Source of the DNA: Curtobacterium sp. MCBD17_013 | GTDB lineage: Bacteria > Actinomycetota > Actinomycetes > Actinomycetales > Microbacteriaceae | Direction of reading: 5' to 3' | DNA length: 64,000 bases | NCBI RefSeq assembly: GCF_003234565.1 | Contig: NZ_QKTU01000006.1 | Coordinates: 107,181 to 171,180 of the forward strand | In this document: positions 44,508 through 53,399 of the stretch, piece after piece | How the letters are laid out: each line of letters begins with the position of its first letter | Position numbering within the stretch: the first letter of the stretch is position 1 | Notes under the pieces: model-generated | The model's input: only the letters and a program-made list of their open reading frames with translations | What the model was told of the DNA's origin: nothing | The model's database searches: none | Translations under genes and position numbers: made by a program

Positions 44508-46385
44508 TCAGTTCACGGTGAACACCTGCGCCTGGTTGCCGTTGCAGTCGTACAGCTGCAGGGCGGTGGCGTTCGCCGTGTTGCCCGACGGGTCGTCGAG
44601 GCAGCGCCCCGACTGCGGGTTGAGGATCGACCCGTTGGCCTGCGGGATCCACTGCTGCCCGCCGACGCCGTTGCACTGGTAGAGCTCGACGTGGGTGCCG
44701 TTCGCGGTGGCGTTGCCGTCCGCGTCGAGGCACCGGCCGAGCGTGCGGATGGTGTGGTCGGCCTGGTCGACCGTCCACTGCTGGTCCTGCGCGGCCGGCT
44801 GCGCGGTCTCGATGGTCAGGCAGTCGTAGAGCTGCACCTGCTGACCGTTCTGCTGCAGGTCGTCACCGGCGACGTCAACGCACTTGCCGCCGTTGCCGAT
44901 GATCGGGACCGCGACGGTGAACTTCTGCGCCGCGTTCCCGTTGCAGTCGTACAGCTGGAGCGCCGTGCCGTTCGCGGTGTTCCCGGACGGGTCGTCGAGG
45001 CACCGCCCGGACTGCGGGTTCTTGATCGACCCGTCGCCCTGCACGATCCACTGCTGGCCGCCGACGCCGTTGCAGTCGTACAGCTCCAGGTGCGTCCCGT
45101 TCGCGGTCCCGTTGCCGTCTGCGTCGAGACAACGCCCGAGCGTGCCGAGCGTGCCCGTGCCGTACGCCGTCCCGGACCAGTGCTGGTCCGCTGCGAGCGC
45201 CGAGCAGTCCCAGAGTTGGACCACGGCGAGGTTGCCACCCGTGTCGTCGCCCGACACGTCGACGCACTTGCCGCCGGGTCCGACGATCTGCGAGCCCGGA
45301 CCACCGCCCGTGCTGACGCCCTGGTAGTTCTGCGCGACGATGTTCGACTGCACGGCGTTGTCGGCCGCGTCCGTGGAGTAGCCCGTCGTCATCACGCCCT
45401 CGAAGAACGACTGGGTGCCGCGGTTCGAGTTGTCGCCGCCCGCGCCGAGGACGATCGAGCCCTCGAGCTTCATCGGCGTGTAGTCACCAGCGGGCTCCGT
45501 GCCCTCGTACCAGGTCGTCAGCGAGCCGGTCTGGCTGTTCCCGCCCTTCAGGGCGAACTTGTTCGTCCCGTTGTTCTTGAGCTCGGCGGTCACGAACTTG
45601 CTGTTGTTGCCGGTGTTCGGCGTGTAGGTCGGTGTCCCGCCCTGGAACACGCCGTTCTCGAGGTCCGCCTGCACCCACGGTCCCTTGCCCGAGCTGCCGG
45701 GCGCGTTGAGCGTCGAGAGGTTCAGGGCGTCCATGTGCCCCTGGCCGGTGTCCTTCTCCTGCGTCTCGACGTTCCCGAAGTCGGAGCAGCAGCCGTTGTT
45801 GCTGTTCGTGCCGCTCGCGACCTCGTACATCGACTCGGGGCTCGCGCCACGCGCCGTGCCCTTCGCCGCCGTGCTCGGGATCCGGTACGCGACCTGCGGG
45901 GGCATGTACAACCCGTAGGCCTCGTGCCCCGCGACGGTGATGGGCAGTGCGGTCGCGTTCGCCGCGTGGTTCGCCGCACCCGCGTCGCCCGCGGGCGCGA
46001 CCGTCAGGTCGTTGTGGTTCGCGGTCTGGTCGTAGATCTTCGGGATCGTGCACGTCGTCCCGGCGCAGAACGTGTCCTGCGTCGCGGCGTTGACGTACCC
46101 ACCGGCCGAGAGCAGGCCGATGTTCGTCGTCGCACCGTCCGAGGCGCGCTGCACCTGGTAGAGCGGCCCGTTGTACGACGCGGACAGCGCCCGCGTCGAG
46201 CTGTACGCGGCGACGCAGGAGGTCCCCGCGCTCCCGTAGACGTCGCATGGGAGCGACGTGGCGGCTGCGGCGCCACCGGCGCCAGCCGTTGCTGCGAAGA
46301 GCGTGCCCGCCACGAGGGCGAGGGCTCCGAGCAGCGCTGTGGGGATCCGCCTGAGACGGGGGATCCGTGATGACCCGATGTGCAT
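44508..46385 (-). CDS. Secreted GH54 alpha-L-arabinofuranosidase with two ricin-type lectin domains
   Basis: 625 residues. Signal peptide to about residue 41 (LLGALALVAGTLFAATAG). Residues 43-360 are the AbfB catalytic domain: LPCDVYGSAGTSCVAAYS, YQVQRASDGATTNIGLL, KIYDQTANHNDLTVAP. E243 in QADLENGVFQGG and D318 in GAGGDNSNRG are the likely nucleophile and acid/base. They are 75 residues apart, close to the spacing in fungal AbfB. Then come two beta-trefoil domains (about 366-490 and 491-625) with QxW repeats such as GQQWIVQ and DQQWTV. It should release arabinose from plant arabinoxylan or arabinan outside the cell. Confidence 0.9.
   Translation of the reverse strand: MHIGSSRIPRLRRIPTALLGALALVAGTLFAATAGAGGAAAATSLPCDVYGSAGTSCVAAYSSTRALSASYNGPLYQVQRASDGATTNIGLLSAGGYVNAATQDTFCAGTTCTIPKIYDQTANHNDLTVAPAGDAGAANHAANATALPITVAGHEAYGLYMPPQVAYRIPSTAAKGTARGASPESMYEVASGTNSNNGCCSDFGNVETQEKDTGQGHMDALNLSTLNAPGSSGKGPWVQADLENGVFQGGTPTYTPNTGNNSKFVTAELKNNGTNKFALKGGNSQTGSLTTWYEGTEPAGDYTPMKLEGSIVLGAGGDNSNRGTQSFFEGVMTTGYSTDAADNAVQSNIVAQNYQGVSTGGGPGSQIVGPGGKCVDVSGDDTGGNLAVVQLWDCSALAADQHWSGTAYGTGTLGTLGRCLDADGNGTANGTHLELYDCNGVGGQQWIVQGDGSIKNPQSGRCLDDPSGNTANGTALQLYDCNGNAAQKFTVAVPIIGNGGKCVDVAGDDLQQNGQQVQLYDCLTIETAQPAAQDQQWTVDQADHTIRTLGRCLDADGNATANGTHVELYQCNGVGGQQWIPQANGSILNPQSGRCLDDPSGNTANATALQLYDCNGNQAQVFTVN
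44518..45316 (-). repeat. Tandem duplication of a ricin-type domain in the GH54 gene
   Basis: The segments starting at 44518 and 44917 are offset by 399 bp (133 codons) and agree closely over most of the lectin domain; the repeated phrases NPQSGRCLDDPSGNTAN and CNGVGGQQWI occur in both. A recent in-frame domain duplication explains the two trefoils. Confidence 0.75.
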
Positions 46386-46780
46386 GGTGATGCAGTTCCT
46401 TCCGAGCGTCGTTGCTGGAGTGGTTGATCGCGGCGCCGGGTGGGATCGCCGCTTAAACGATTAACCAAGGGAAATCATACTCAGGGGAATGATCCGGCGC
46501 ATCCCCCAGTTCCCCGTGCCGTTGCGCACAGCTCCGCGAGGGCGCGGAGCACCCGGCCGACCGTGCGACATGTCGTGTGCGACGCTCCGTTCTGACATCC
46601 GATCGGGAGTACCGCTGCGGTCCCGTTGGGGATAGGGTCCTCACAGATCCGGAGGTTCTGAGGGCTTTTCGGTTCTGCCGCCGCGTCGGCCCGAGACGTG
46701 GCAGCACCGGCGCGCCGACCCACGGCGCACCACCACCGAAACCGCGGACCCGATCCGCCCGTCCCGAAACGGAACCACCC
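46386..46780. promoter_or_regulatory. Divergent regulatory region between GH54 and secreted-protein genes
   Basis: 395 bp with no gene. It holds the operator-like box at 46453-46464 near the GH54 start and a TAGGGT (-10-like, about 46631-46636) pointing toward the plus-strand secreted-protein gene, which would leave a leader of over 130 bases. The AT-rich stretch around 46465-46490 (GGGAAATCATACTC) probably belongs to the GH54 promoter. Confidence 0.4.
46453..46464. promoter_or_regulatory. Operator-like box upstream of the GH54 gene
   Basis: TTAAACGATTAA has a central CG and near-dyad symmetry, and matches the two boxes at 44363 and 44405 at most positions. It lies 68 bp before the GH54 ATG. 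This suggests that the LacI protein encoded at 43285-44328 also controls the secreted arabinofuranosidase. Confidence 0.55.
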
Positions 46781-47833
46781 GTGAAGCGTCTCCCCGTCCT
46801 CGCAGCGGTCGCTGCCACCGCCGTCGCCGGCGCCGCCGTGCTCACCGGCACCGCCACCGCCGACGCCGCCACCACCGCCGGCGTCAGCCCCCGCCTGCTC
46901 GACGCCTCGACCCAGTCGTCGGCCTGGATCACGAGCGCCGACCTCCAGACCTACAGCGGCACCGGCGAGCCGCCGACCGGCACCTGGTACACCGGCACCG
47001 CGACGGGGTTCACGACGCCGACGTTCGGCCCATCCGGCCTGACGTTCTCCGGACCGGGCGTCCTCCTGCACTCGACGGACGGCCACCCGGCGAGCGACCT
47101 CACGTCGATCACCAGCTCGACCGACACCGACCTCGGCACCGCCGACCTCGTGAGCAGCGACGACGCCGACTTCACCCTCGTGGTGGACCTCGACGGCGAC
47201 GGCGAGATCGCCGACCAGAACTACGCAGCGCTCGTCGCGGTCACGGGCGGCGACGAGGGCATCGACGGCGAGTACACCTCGTTCACCCCGGTCGGGACCA
47301 TCCCCGCCGGTACCCCGGCCACGCTCGCGCAGTTCCAGGCGCAGTTCGCCGCGACGAGCCCGGACGCCACGATCCGCGAGTACGGCGTCTCCGACGCCAC
47401 CGGTCCGGCCACCGTCACGGGCATCGCCTTCGACGGGCAGAACGACTACTTCACGCCGCGGCCCTCCGACGCCGGCACGATCACGCCCGCGACCCTGTCG
47501 GTGAGCGACTTCGCCACCACCGGCGTCGCGGTCTCCCAGCCGAACGGGTTCCTGCCCGGTGAGCCCGTCGGCGTCGCGCTCGTCGCCGAGGACGGCACGG
47601 CCACGGACACCGGTGTCACCCTCACCGCGGGCGCGGACGGCAGCGTCGTCGGCACGGTCACCGACCCCGACGCGACCGCCGGCACCTACGCGCTCACGCT
47701 CGTCGGTGAGAACTCGGGCATCTTCGTCGGGTTCGTGCTCGACGTCACGGCAGACCCGGCCGTGACGACGCCGACCACCCCGCCCGCCCCGGTCGCGACG
47801 CCGGTCACCACCACGGCGACCTTCACCGGCTGA
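46781..47833 (+). CDS. Secreted protein of unknown function
   Basis: 350 residues from GTG at 46781. Signal peptide LPVLAAVAATAVAGAAVLTG with a likely cleavage after TADA. The mature part is acidic and rich in Thr, Gly, Asp and Ala, with probable beta structure, no cysteines and no membrane segment, and ends in a Pro/Thr-rich stretch (TTPTTPPAPVATPVTTT). The segment VDLDGDGEIADQNY resembles a dockerin-like or EF-type calcium loop (DLDGDGEIAD). The C-terminal part (LSVSDFATTGVAVSQPNGFLPGEP) looks like an Ig-like extracellular domain. No family recognised. Confidence 0.7.
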   Translation: MKRLPVLAAVAATAVAGAAVLTGTATADAATTAGVSPRLLDASTQSSAWITSADLQTYSGTGEPPTGTWYTGTATGFTTPTFGPSGLTFSGPGVLLHSTDGHPASDLTSITSSTDTDLGTADLVSSDDADFTLVVDLDGDGEIADQNYAALVAVTGGDEGIDGEYTSFTPVGTIPAGTPATLAQFQAQFAATSPDATIREYGVSDATGPATVTGIAFDGQNDYFTPRPSDAGTITPATLSVSDFATTGVAVSQPNGFLPGEPVGVALVAEDGTATDTGVTLTAGADGSVVGTVTDPDATAGTYALTLVGENSGIFVGFVLDVTADPAVTTPTTPPAPVATPVTTTATFTG

Positions 47834-47852
47834 CCCCCACCGCGCACACGCC

Positions 47853-47883
47853 GATCCGCCGGACGCCCGTCGTCCGGCGGATC
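47853..47883 (+). terminator. Terminator after the secreted-protein gene
   Basis: Perfect 13-bp stem, arms 47853-47865 (GATCCGCCGGACG) and 47871-47883, with a five-base loop, 19 bp after the stop codon and before the transpeptidase gene. Confidence 0.75.
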
Positions 47884-47922
47884 AGCGCTGTCCGGCACCA
47901 CCTCGTCCCCGGAAGGCCCGCC

Positions 47923-48723
47923 GTGCTCCGCCGTCTCGCTCCCGTGACCGTCGCCGCGGTCACGGCAACGCTCCTCCTCGCCGGCTGCTCCGGCGCCCAC
48001 CCGCACCACGCGCGTGCCGGTCACACCCCGACACCGACGCCGACCGTCCACGTCGGCGGCGCGCTCGGTCAGCGTCCGACCGCCTCGCCGAGCCCCAGCG
48101 CGGACGCCACGGCACCGAGCATCCCGCCGATCGCGGCATCGGCGACCGTCGCGACGGCGGAGGTCGCCAGCGTCGCCGTCCACGCCGCCGCCGCCGGCGC
48201 GGTCACGACGACCCTCCCCAACCCCCAGTCGAACGGCGCCCCGCTCGTGTTCCTCGTCGTCGCGCAGCAGTCCGGGTGGGTCGAGGTCGACGTCCCGACG
48301 CGTCCGAACGGCCGTACCGGGTGGGTCCGCGCGAGTGACGTCGCGCTGAGCACCGTCGCCTACCACCTCGTCGCGGTCACCGAGACGAACACCCTCACCG
48401 TCTACCGCGCCGGGAGGCCCGTCGCCACCTACCCGGTCGCGTCCGGCACCGGCGGCACCCCCACCCCGCACGGGTCGTTCTACCTGACGGAACTCCTCAA
48501 GCCGACGAACGCCGGGTACGGGCCCTACGCGTACGGGCTCTCCGCGTTCTCCGACGTGCTCACGAGCTTCGGGGGCGGTCCGGGGCAGATCGGCCTGCAC
48601 GGCACGGACGACGCGTCGAGCATCGGCAAGGACGCCAGCCACGGGTGCATCCGCATGCAGAACGCGGACATCACGGCGCTCACGAAGCTCCTGCCGCTCG
48701 GCACCCCGATCACGATCATCTGA
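47923..48723 (+). CDS. L,D-transpeptidase lipoprotein (YkuD domain)
   Basis: Peptidoglycan cross-linking or modifying enzyme, 266 residues, outside the membrane. Lipobox LLAGC with Cys at about residue 22, followed by a His/Pro/Thr-rich linker, an SH3-like stretch (GWVEVDVPTRPNGRTGWV) and the YkuD domain. Its active site is HGTDDASSIGKDASHGCIRM with catalytic Cys in SHGC. GTG start with GGAAGG upstream. The family makes 3-3 cross-links or anchors proteins in actinobacteria. Confidence 0.92.
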   Translation: MLRRLAPVTVAAVTATLLLAGCSGAHPHHARAGHTPTPTPTVHVGGALGQRPTASPSPSADATAPSIPPIAASATVATAEVASVAVHAAAAGAVTTTLPNPQSNGAPLVFLVVAQQSGWVEVDVPTRPNGRTGWVRASDVALSTVAYHLVAVTETNTLTVYRAGRPVATYPVASGTGGTPTPHGSFYLTELLKPTNAGYGPYAYGLSAFSDVLTSFGGGPGQIGLHGTDDASSIGKDASHGCIRMQNADITALTKLLPLGTPITII

Positions 48724-48809
48724 CCCGCCGCCCCACCCCCGGCACCCGGTCCGCTGCCATCCTCACGGCGTATCGAGGGAGCACCGCACCACACCTCCGG
48801 GAGGCCCCA

Positions 48810-49571
48810 ATGGAAGACCTGCACACCGTCCGCGCACTCGTCACCGGCGGCACGTCGGGCCTCGGCCGCGCGATGGCCGAGGGACTCGTCGAGGCGGGCG
48901 CCCGCGTCGCCGTCACCGGCCGCTCGGAGGCCCGGGTCACCGCCGCCGCGCGCGAGATCGGCGGCGACACGATCGGGATCGCCATGGACAGCCGCGACGA
49001 CCGGTCCGTGGAGCAGGGCACAGCCACCGCGTGGCAGGCGCTGGACGGCATCGACCTGCTCGTCAACAACGCGGGCATCGGCATGCGCACCGTGAACCCC
49101 GCGTTCATGACGACGCCGCAGGACTTCTGGGAGGTCTCCCCCGATGGCTTCCGCGACGTCGTCGACACCAACCTGACTGGTTACTTCCTCGTCGCACGGG
49201 CGGTCGTGCCGCGGATGCTCGCGGCGGGCACGGGCCGCGTGGTCACGATCAGCATGAACCACGGCACGATGAACCGCCGCGGCTTCGTCCCGTACGGACC
49301 CTCCCGCGCGGGCGCCGAGGCCCTCGCCCGGATCATCGCCGCGGACCTCGCCGGCACCCCGGTCCGAGCGAACATCCTCCTCCCGGGCGGCGCGACGGCG
49401 ACCGGGATGCTCGAGGGCACGTCCCGGCCCGAGGCACTCGCCGTCCTCTCCCCCGACGTCATGCGGGCCCCGATCCGGTGGCTCGCGTCGGACGAGGCCG
49501 CCGACGTCCACGACGAACGGATCGTCGCGACCGAGTTCACGGACTGGCTGGCGTCGCGCCGGGCCTCCTGA
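48810..49571 (+). CDS. Short-chain dehydrogenase-like protein with altered active site
   Basis: 253 residues from ATG at 48810 with GGGAGG upstream. The Rossmann part is intact: RALVTGGTSGLGRAMAEGL, cofactor loop TGRSEARV and LLVNNAGIGM. The catalytic segment reads TISMNHG followed by YGPSRAG. Tyr is present but the Lys of YxxxK is Arg, so activity is uncertain. An insertion (GMRTVNPAFMTTPQDFWEVS) sits after NNAG. Ends at two consecutive hairpins. Confidence 0.85.
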   Translation: MEDLHTVRALVTGGTSGLGRAMAEGLVEAGARVAVTGRSEARVTAAAREIGGDTIGIAMDSRDDRSVEQGTATAWQALDGIDLLVNNAGIGMRTVNPAFMTTPQDFWEVSPDGFRDVVDTNLTGYFLVARAVVPRMLAAGTGRVVTISMNHGTMNRRGFVPYGPSRAGAEALARIIAADLAGTPVRANILLPGGATATGMLEGTSRPEALAVLSPDVMRAPIRWLASDEAADVHDERIVATEFTDWLASRRAS

Positions 49572-49576
49572 CCGAC

Positions 49577-49618
49577 GGCCGGGAGGCGCGGCACCGGCAT
49601 GACCCGTCCCTCCCGGCC
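49577..49618. repeat. Hairpin containing copy 2 of the 21-bp intergenic repeat
   Basis: Arms GGCCGGGAGG (49577-49586) and CCTCCCGGCC (49609-49618) form a 10-bp stem. Bases 49578-49598 are identical to 769-789. Lies six bases after the SDR stop, so it may be a first terminator. Confidence 0.55.
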
Positions 49619-49664
49619 GGTGGGACGAGCGCGGGTGACCCGCCGACCGCTGCTCCGGGCACGA

Positions 49665-49694
49665 CGAGAGGCCCCGCCGGAGCGGGGCCTCTCG
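49665..49694. terminator. Bidirectional terminator between SDR and sugar ABC operon
   Basis: Perfect 13-bp stem, arms 49665-49677 and 49682-49694, with tetraloop CGGA. It stands 22 bp from the stop of the minus-strand permease gene (49717) and serves the convergent pair. Confidence 0.8.
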
Positions 49695-49716
49695 AGGACC
49701 GGTGGTGCAGGTGGCG

Positions 49717-50631
49717 TCAGCCCTTGAGGCCGCTGCCGGTCACACCCTCGACGATCTGCCGCTGGAAGATCAGGTACAGGATGATCAGCGGCAGTGCCGC
49801 GAGGATCGCACCTGCCTGGATGTCCGCGTACCGCTGACCGAACGAGCCCTGGACCGTGGCGAGCCCGACGGGGATCGTCATGAGGTTCGGGTTCGACAGC
49901 ACGAACAGCGGCAGGAGCAGGTTGTTCCAGACACCGACGAAGGTCAGGATGACGACCGCGGCGATGACCGGACGGGACAGCGGCATGATGACCGACCAGT
50001 ACACCTTCCACAGCCCGGCGCCGTCGATGCGCGCGGCCTCCTCGAGCTCCCGGGGGATGCCGTCGAAGAACTGCTTGAAGATGAACACCGCGATCACCGC
50101 GGGGACCTGCGGGAAGATCACCGACCAGTAGGTGTTGAGCAGGCTGACCGCGCCGAGCTCCTGGAAGATCGGGACGATGAGCACCTGCCCCGGGATCATG
50201 ATGCCGAGGATGATGAGCAGGAACGCGAGGTTCTGACCCGGGAAGTTCAGCCGGGACAGCGCGAACGCCGCCATCGACGCGAACAGCACGGTGAGGATCG
50301 CGGTGATCACCGAGGTGATGCCGCTCGCCAGGTACCAGTTCCAGATGTCGCCGGCCTGGAACAGCGACGCGTACGAGTGCAGTGTCGGGTTCCAGTGCGA
50401 CAGGATCGCGCCGGCGCCGAGTGCCGCGGTGCCGTTGTCGGACAGCGACGTCTTGAGTGCGAACAGGCTCGGGATGAGCCAGATGATCGCGAAGACCGTC
50501 AGGACGATGCCGGCGACGATGTTGAACGTCCGGCCGCTGACACCGATGCGCGTCGCGTTCTGCGCCGGTGCTGCCGCGGAGACCGGGGACTTGCTGCGGG
50601 TCCTGGTCGGCGCTGTGGTGGTCGTGGCCAT
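49717..50631 (-). CDS. Sugar ABC transporter permease, MalG type
   Basis: 304 residues. The N-terminal arm is hydrophilic, followed by FNIVAGIVLTVFAIIWLIPSLFAL, a total of six membrane segments, and the EAA loop PRELEEAARIDGAGLWKVYW. Ends QRQIVEGVTGSGLKG, typical for the family. One base separates its start from the stop of the MalF-type gene. Last gene of the third sugar importer operon. Confidence 0.93.
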   Translation of the reverse strand: MATTTTAPTRTRSKSPVSAAAPAQNATRIGVSGRTFNIVAGIVLTVFAIIWLIPSLFALKTSLSDNGTAALGAGAILSHWNPTLHSYASLFQAGDIWNWYLASGITSVITAILTVLFASMAAFALSRLNFPGQNLAFLLIILGIMIPGQVLIVPIFQELGAVSLLNTYWSVIFPQVPAVIAVFIFKQFFDGIPRELEEAARIDGAGLWKVYWSVIMPLSRPVIAAVVILTFVGVWNNLLLPLFVLSNPNLMTIPVGLATVQGSFGQRYADIQAGAILAALPLIILYLIFQRQIVEGVTGSGLKG

Positions 50632-50632
50632 C

Positions 50633-51592
50633 TCAGGCCTCCTTCCGAGCTGCGGAGCGGTCGATCACCTGTCGGATGACCGCGATGGCGACGATGACGA
50701 TGAACAGCAGGACCGACGCCGCCGACGCCGCACCGATGCGGTTGTCGGTGAAGCCGGTGTTCGTGATGAGCCCGAGGGCCACCTGCGTCGATATGCCCGG
50801 CCCACCGCTCGTCATCAGGTAGACCTGGTCGAAGATCTTCAGGCTGGCGATGATCTGCAGCAGGATCACGAGGGTCGTGGTCCGGCCGAGCAGGGGCAGC
50901 GTGATCGATCGGATCTGCTGCCAGTTCGACGCGCCGTCGACGGCGGCCGCCTCGTACAGCTCACGCGGGATCTCCTGGAGGCCCGCCAGGTACAGCACGA
51001 AGTTGAAGCCGAGCGTCCACCAGACGGTGGCGAGCGCGATGCCGATCATGGCGGTCTTCGGCGACGCGAGGACACCCGCCCCCGGCGTGATGCCGAGCCA
51101 GCTCTCGCCCAGCGCCCAGAGGCCGGTGCCCGGCGTGAAGATGAACACCCAGATCAGCGAGATCGTCGCCGACGGCAGGATGTAGGGCAGGAAGAACGCG
51201 AGGCGGAAGAACCACTGTCCCCGACGGATCCGGTTCGTCAGCACCGCGAACACGAACGCGAGGATGACGAGCGGCGGTGTCGTGTAGATGGTGAACTGCA
51301 GCGTGTGCCACAGCGCGCTCCAGAAGTCGGCGCGGGTCAGCATCTCGCCGTAGTTCGCGAACCCGGCGAAGGTACCGAGGCCCGTGTGGACGGTCGACGT
51401 GTTGAAGAAGCTCGTGATGATCATCCACACGGTCGGTCCGAGCAGGAACGCCAGGTAGAAGAGTCCGAACGGGGCCAGGAACAACCAGGCCTTGCGCCCG
51501 TCCTGTCGATCGAGCGCCGCGCGCCGCGGCCGCGATTTCGGGACGTGGGTCGTGAGCGTGGGACGGTTCGCTACGGGTGCGGTGGCGGTCAC
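50633..51592 (-). CDS. Sugar ABC transporter permease, MalF type
   Basis: 319 residues from GTG at 51590-51592. First membrane segment WLFLAPFGLFYLAFLLGPTVWMI, FGYANYG-like FAGFANYGEML, and the EAA loop RELYEAAAVDGASNWQQIRS. The 34-bp gap to the binding-protein stop is short, so the three genes form one operon. No ATPase or glycosidase gene is attached. Confidence 0.92.
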   Translation of the reverse strand: MTATAPVANRPTLTTHVPKSRPRRAALDRQDGRKAWLFLAPFGLFYLAFLLGPTVWMIITSFFNTSTVHTGLGTFAGFANYGEMLTRADFWSALWHTLQFTIYTTPPLVILAFVFAVLTNRIRRGQWFFRLAFFLPYILPSATISLIWVFIFTPGTGLWALGESWLGITPGAGVLASPKTAMIGIALATVWWTLGFNFVLYLAGLQEIPRELYEAAAVDGASNWQQIRSITLPLLGRTTTLVILLQIIASLKIFDQVYLMTSGGPGISTQVALGLITNTGFTDNRIGAASAASVLLFIVIVAIAVIRQVIDRSAARKEA

Positions 51593-51626
51593 GTCGTCGT
51601 ACCTCCGGGGTTCTGGGGTGAGGGGG

Positions 51627-52967
51627 TCACAGTGGGCTGGGGGTGCTGAGGTAGACGGCGAGCTGCTGCTTGATGGCCGACATGGCGCCCTGCGGCGACG
51701 TCGAACCCTGCTGCACGAGCGCGAGCTGGGCGCCCACCGTGGCCTCGAAGGTGGAACCGGACCCGCCGTACCAGGCGGGGTTGTCGTACACGGCGACCTT
51801 GGCGGCCGAGGCGTAGTCGGCCTGCGGCTCGAGCTTGTGGTACGCCGCACTCGTCGCGGTCGGCTGGTACGCCGGCACGTGACCGCCCTGCGCCCAGGTC
51901 ATGCTCTGCTCGAGCATGGTCTTGATGAACCCCATGTGCTGCTTGCGCTGGTCGAGGGTCCGCGCCTTCTTCGGCAGGACGAACGTGTGCGAGTCGGCCT
52001 GCGCGGCCGGCTTGTCGAAGATCTGCGGGATCGGCACCATGCCGAACTTCAGGCCCTTGATCGACTGGGCCGTGCTGATCTCCCACTCGCCCTCGAGGTA
52101 GAAGCCCGCCTTGCCCGTGAACATCTGCGTCTGCGCGCCGGCGTAGTCGAGGCCCTTGTTGAGCCAGCCGTTCTTCACCCAGGTCTGCATCCGCTCGTTC
52201 ACCTTGTTGAAGGCGTCCTCGTCGACGGACAGCTTGGCCCCGTTGTCGGAGAGGAAGGGCGTGACGCCGTTGATCTGGTTGTAGAACGTCCAGAACACGC
52301 GCCAGGGGGTCGCAGTCTCGCTGACGTTCGCGACCGTGATCGCGTTGCCACCCGTGACCTTGCTCACCGCGGCGAGCGCCGACTCGAACGTGTCGAGGCC
52401 CGTGAGGTCCTTGAGCTTGCCGTCGCTGCCGATCAGCCCGGCCTTCCGGCACACGTCCTCGTTGTAGAACATGACGATCGGGTGGGTGTCGAGCGGGATG
52501 GCGATGTTGTTCCCGTCGGTCTTCTGCGCCGCCCACGACTTGGCGTTGAAGTCGCTCGCCTTGAGTCCGACGAGCGCGAGGTCGTCCTCGGTGATCGGCT
52601 CGAGGATCCCACCGTCGTAGAGCGGCTTCGCCCGCGTCAGGTGGGAGACCGCGACGTCCGGCGGCTTGTTCCCGACGGTGGCCAGTGTCAGCTTGGAGTA
52701 GTAGGGGTTGCCCCAGGCGAACGTCGTCGCCTGCAGGGATCCCGATCCGCCGTGTCCCTTGCGGTAGCCGGCCTCCATCTGCTGCATGCGGTTGCCGTCC
52801 CCACCACCGAACAGGTTCCAGAAGATGAGCTGCTCGGGGTTGAGCTGACTGCCCACCAGTCCTGCCGACACGGGGCTGCTGCAGCCCGCGAGTGCGACCG
52901 TTCCTGCCGCGGCGATGCCCGCGGTCAGGAATCCCCGCCTCGTGAAGGCTCCCGTTCCCGTTGCCAT
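51627..52967 (-). CDS. Sugar-binding lipoprotein with Tat-type signal
   Basis: 446 residues. The N terminus has the twin-arginine pattern TRRGFLTAG followed by a hydrophobic stretch and lipobox LAGC, so export is probably by Tat with lipid anchoring. Mature phrases LIFWNLFGGGDGNRMQQME, PDVAVSHLTR and GKAGFYLEGEWEIS are typical of family-1 binding proteins. ATG at 52965-52967 with GAGGAGG upstream. Ligand unknown. Confidence 0.92.
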   Translation of the reverse strand: MATGTGAFTRRGFLTAGIAAAGTVALAGCSSPVSAGLVGSQLNPEQLIFWNLFGGGDGNRMQQMEAGYRKGHGGSGSLQATTFAWGNPYYSKLTLATVGNKPPDVAVSHLTRAKPLYDGGILEPITEDDLALVGLKASDFNAKSWAAQKTDGNNIAIPLDTHPIVMFYNEDVCRKAGLIGSDGKLKDLTGLDTFESALAAVSKVTGGNAITVANVSETATPWRVFWTFYNQINGVTPFLSDNGAKLSVDEDAFNKVNERMQTWVKNGWLNKGLDYAGAQTQMFTGKAGFYLEGEWEISTAQSIKGLKFGMVPIPQIFDKPAAQADSHTFVLPKKARTLDQRKQHMGFIKTMLEQSMTWAQGGHVPAYQPTATSAAYHKLEPQADYASAAKVAVYDNPAWYGGSGSTFEATVGAQLALVQQGSTSPQGAMSAIKQQLAVYLSTPSPL

Positions 52968-53399
52968 TTCGACCTCCTCGTCGTTCCGGTGCCCGTGGAC
53001 GGGCCGCCGGGGGTGCTGCGTTGGGTGCTCGTCCGCCAGGGAAGCGGACGTGGTTTCAGTGCGTCACCGGCGCTGCGCCGGATCCTGTCTGGAGGACCGG
53101 TGCCGGTCCTCCCGTCCGGTCGCCGGGCGTGGGGTGCGGCCCGCGGAGGACCCTCCCCGCGGCGCGGTGCGCAGCACGGGGGCCTCGGACGCGGAGGCGT
53201 CGCGGGTCGTTCGGGTTGCGGTCATGGCATCACTCCATCGGGACGGACCGATCCCACCGACGGCGCGGCGGGTCTGGGGTGACTTTACAACGATGGAATG
53301 GAGTTGCAACACCCTCTTGCCACAGCGTGTCGAGAGCGCTCACGCGAGCAGCGCTCGATCCTGTCCGGCGTCGGTGCACGGGCTGTGCGTCAGCGATGA

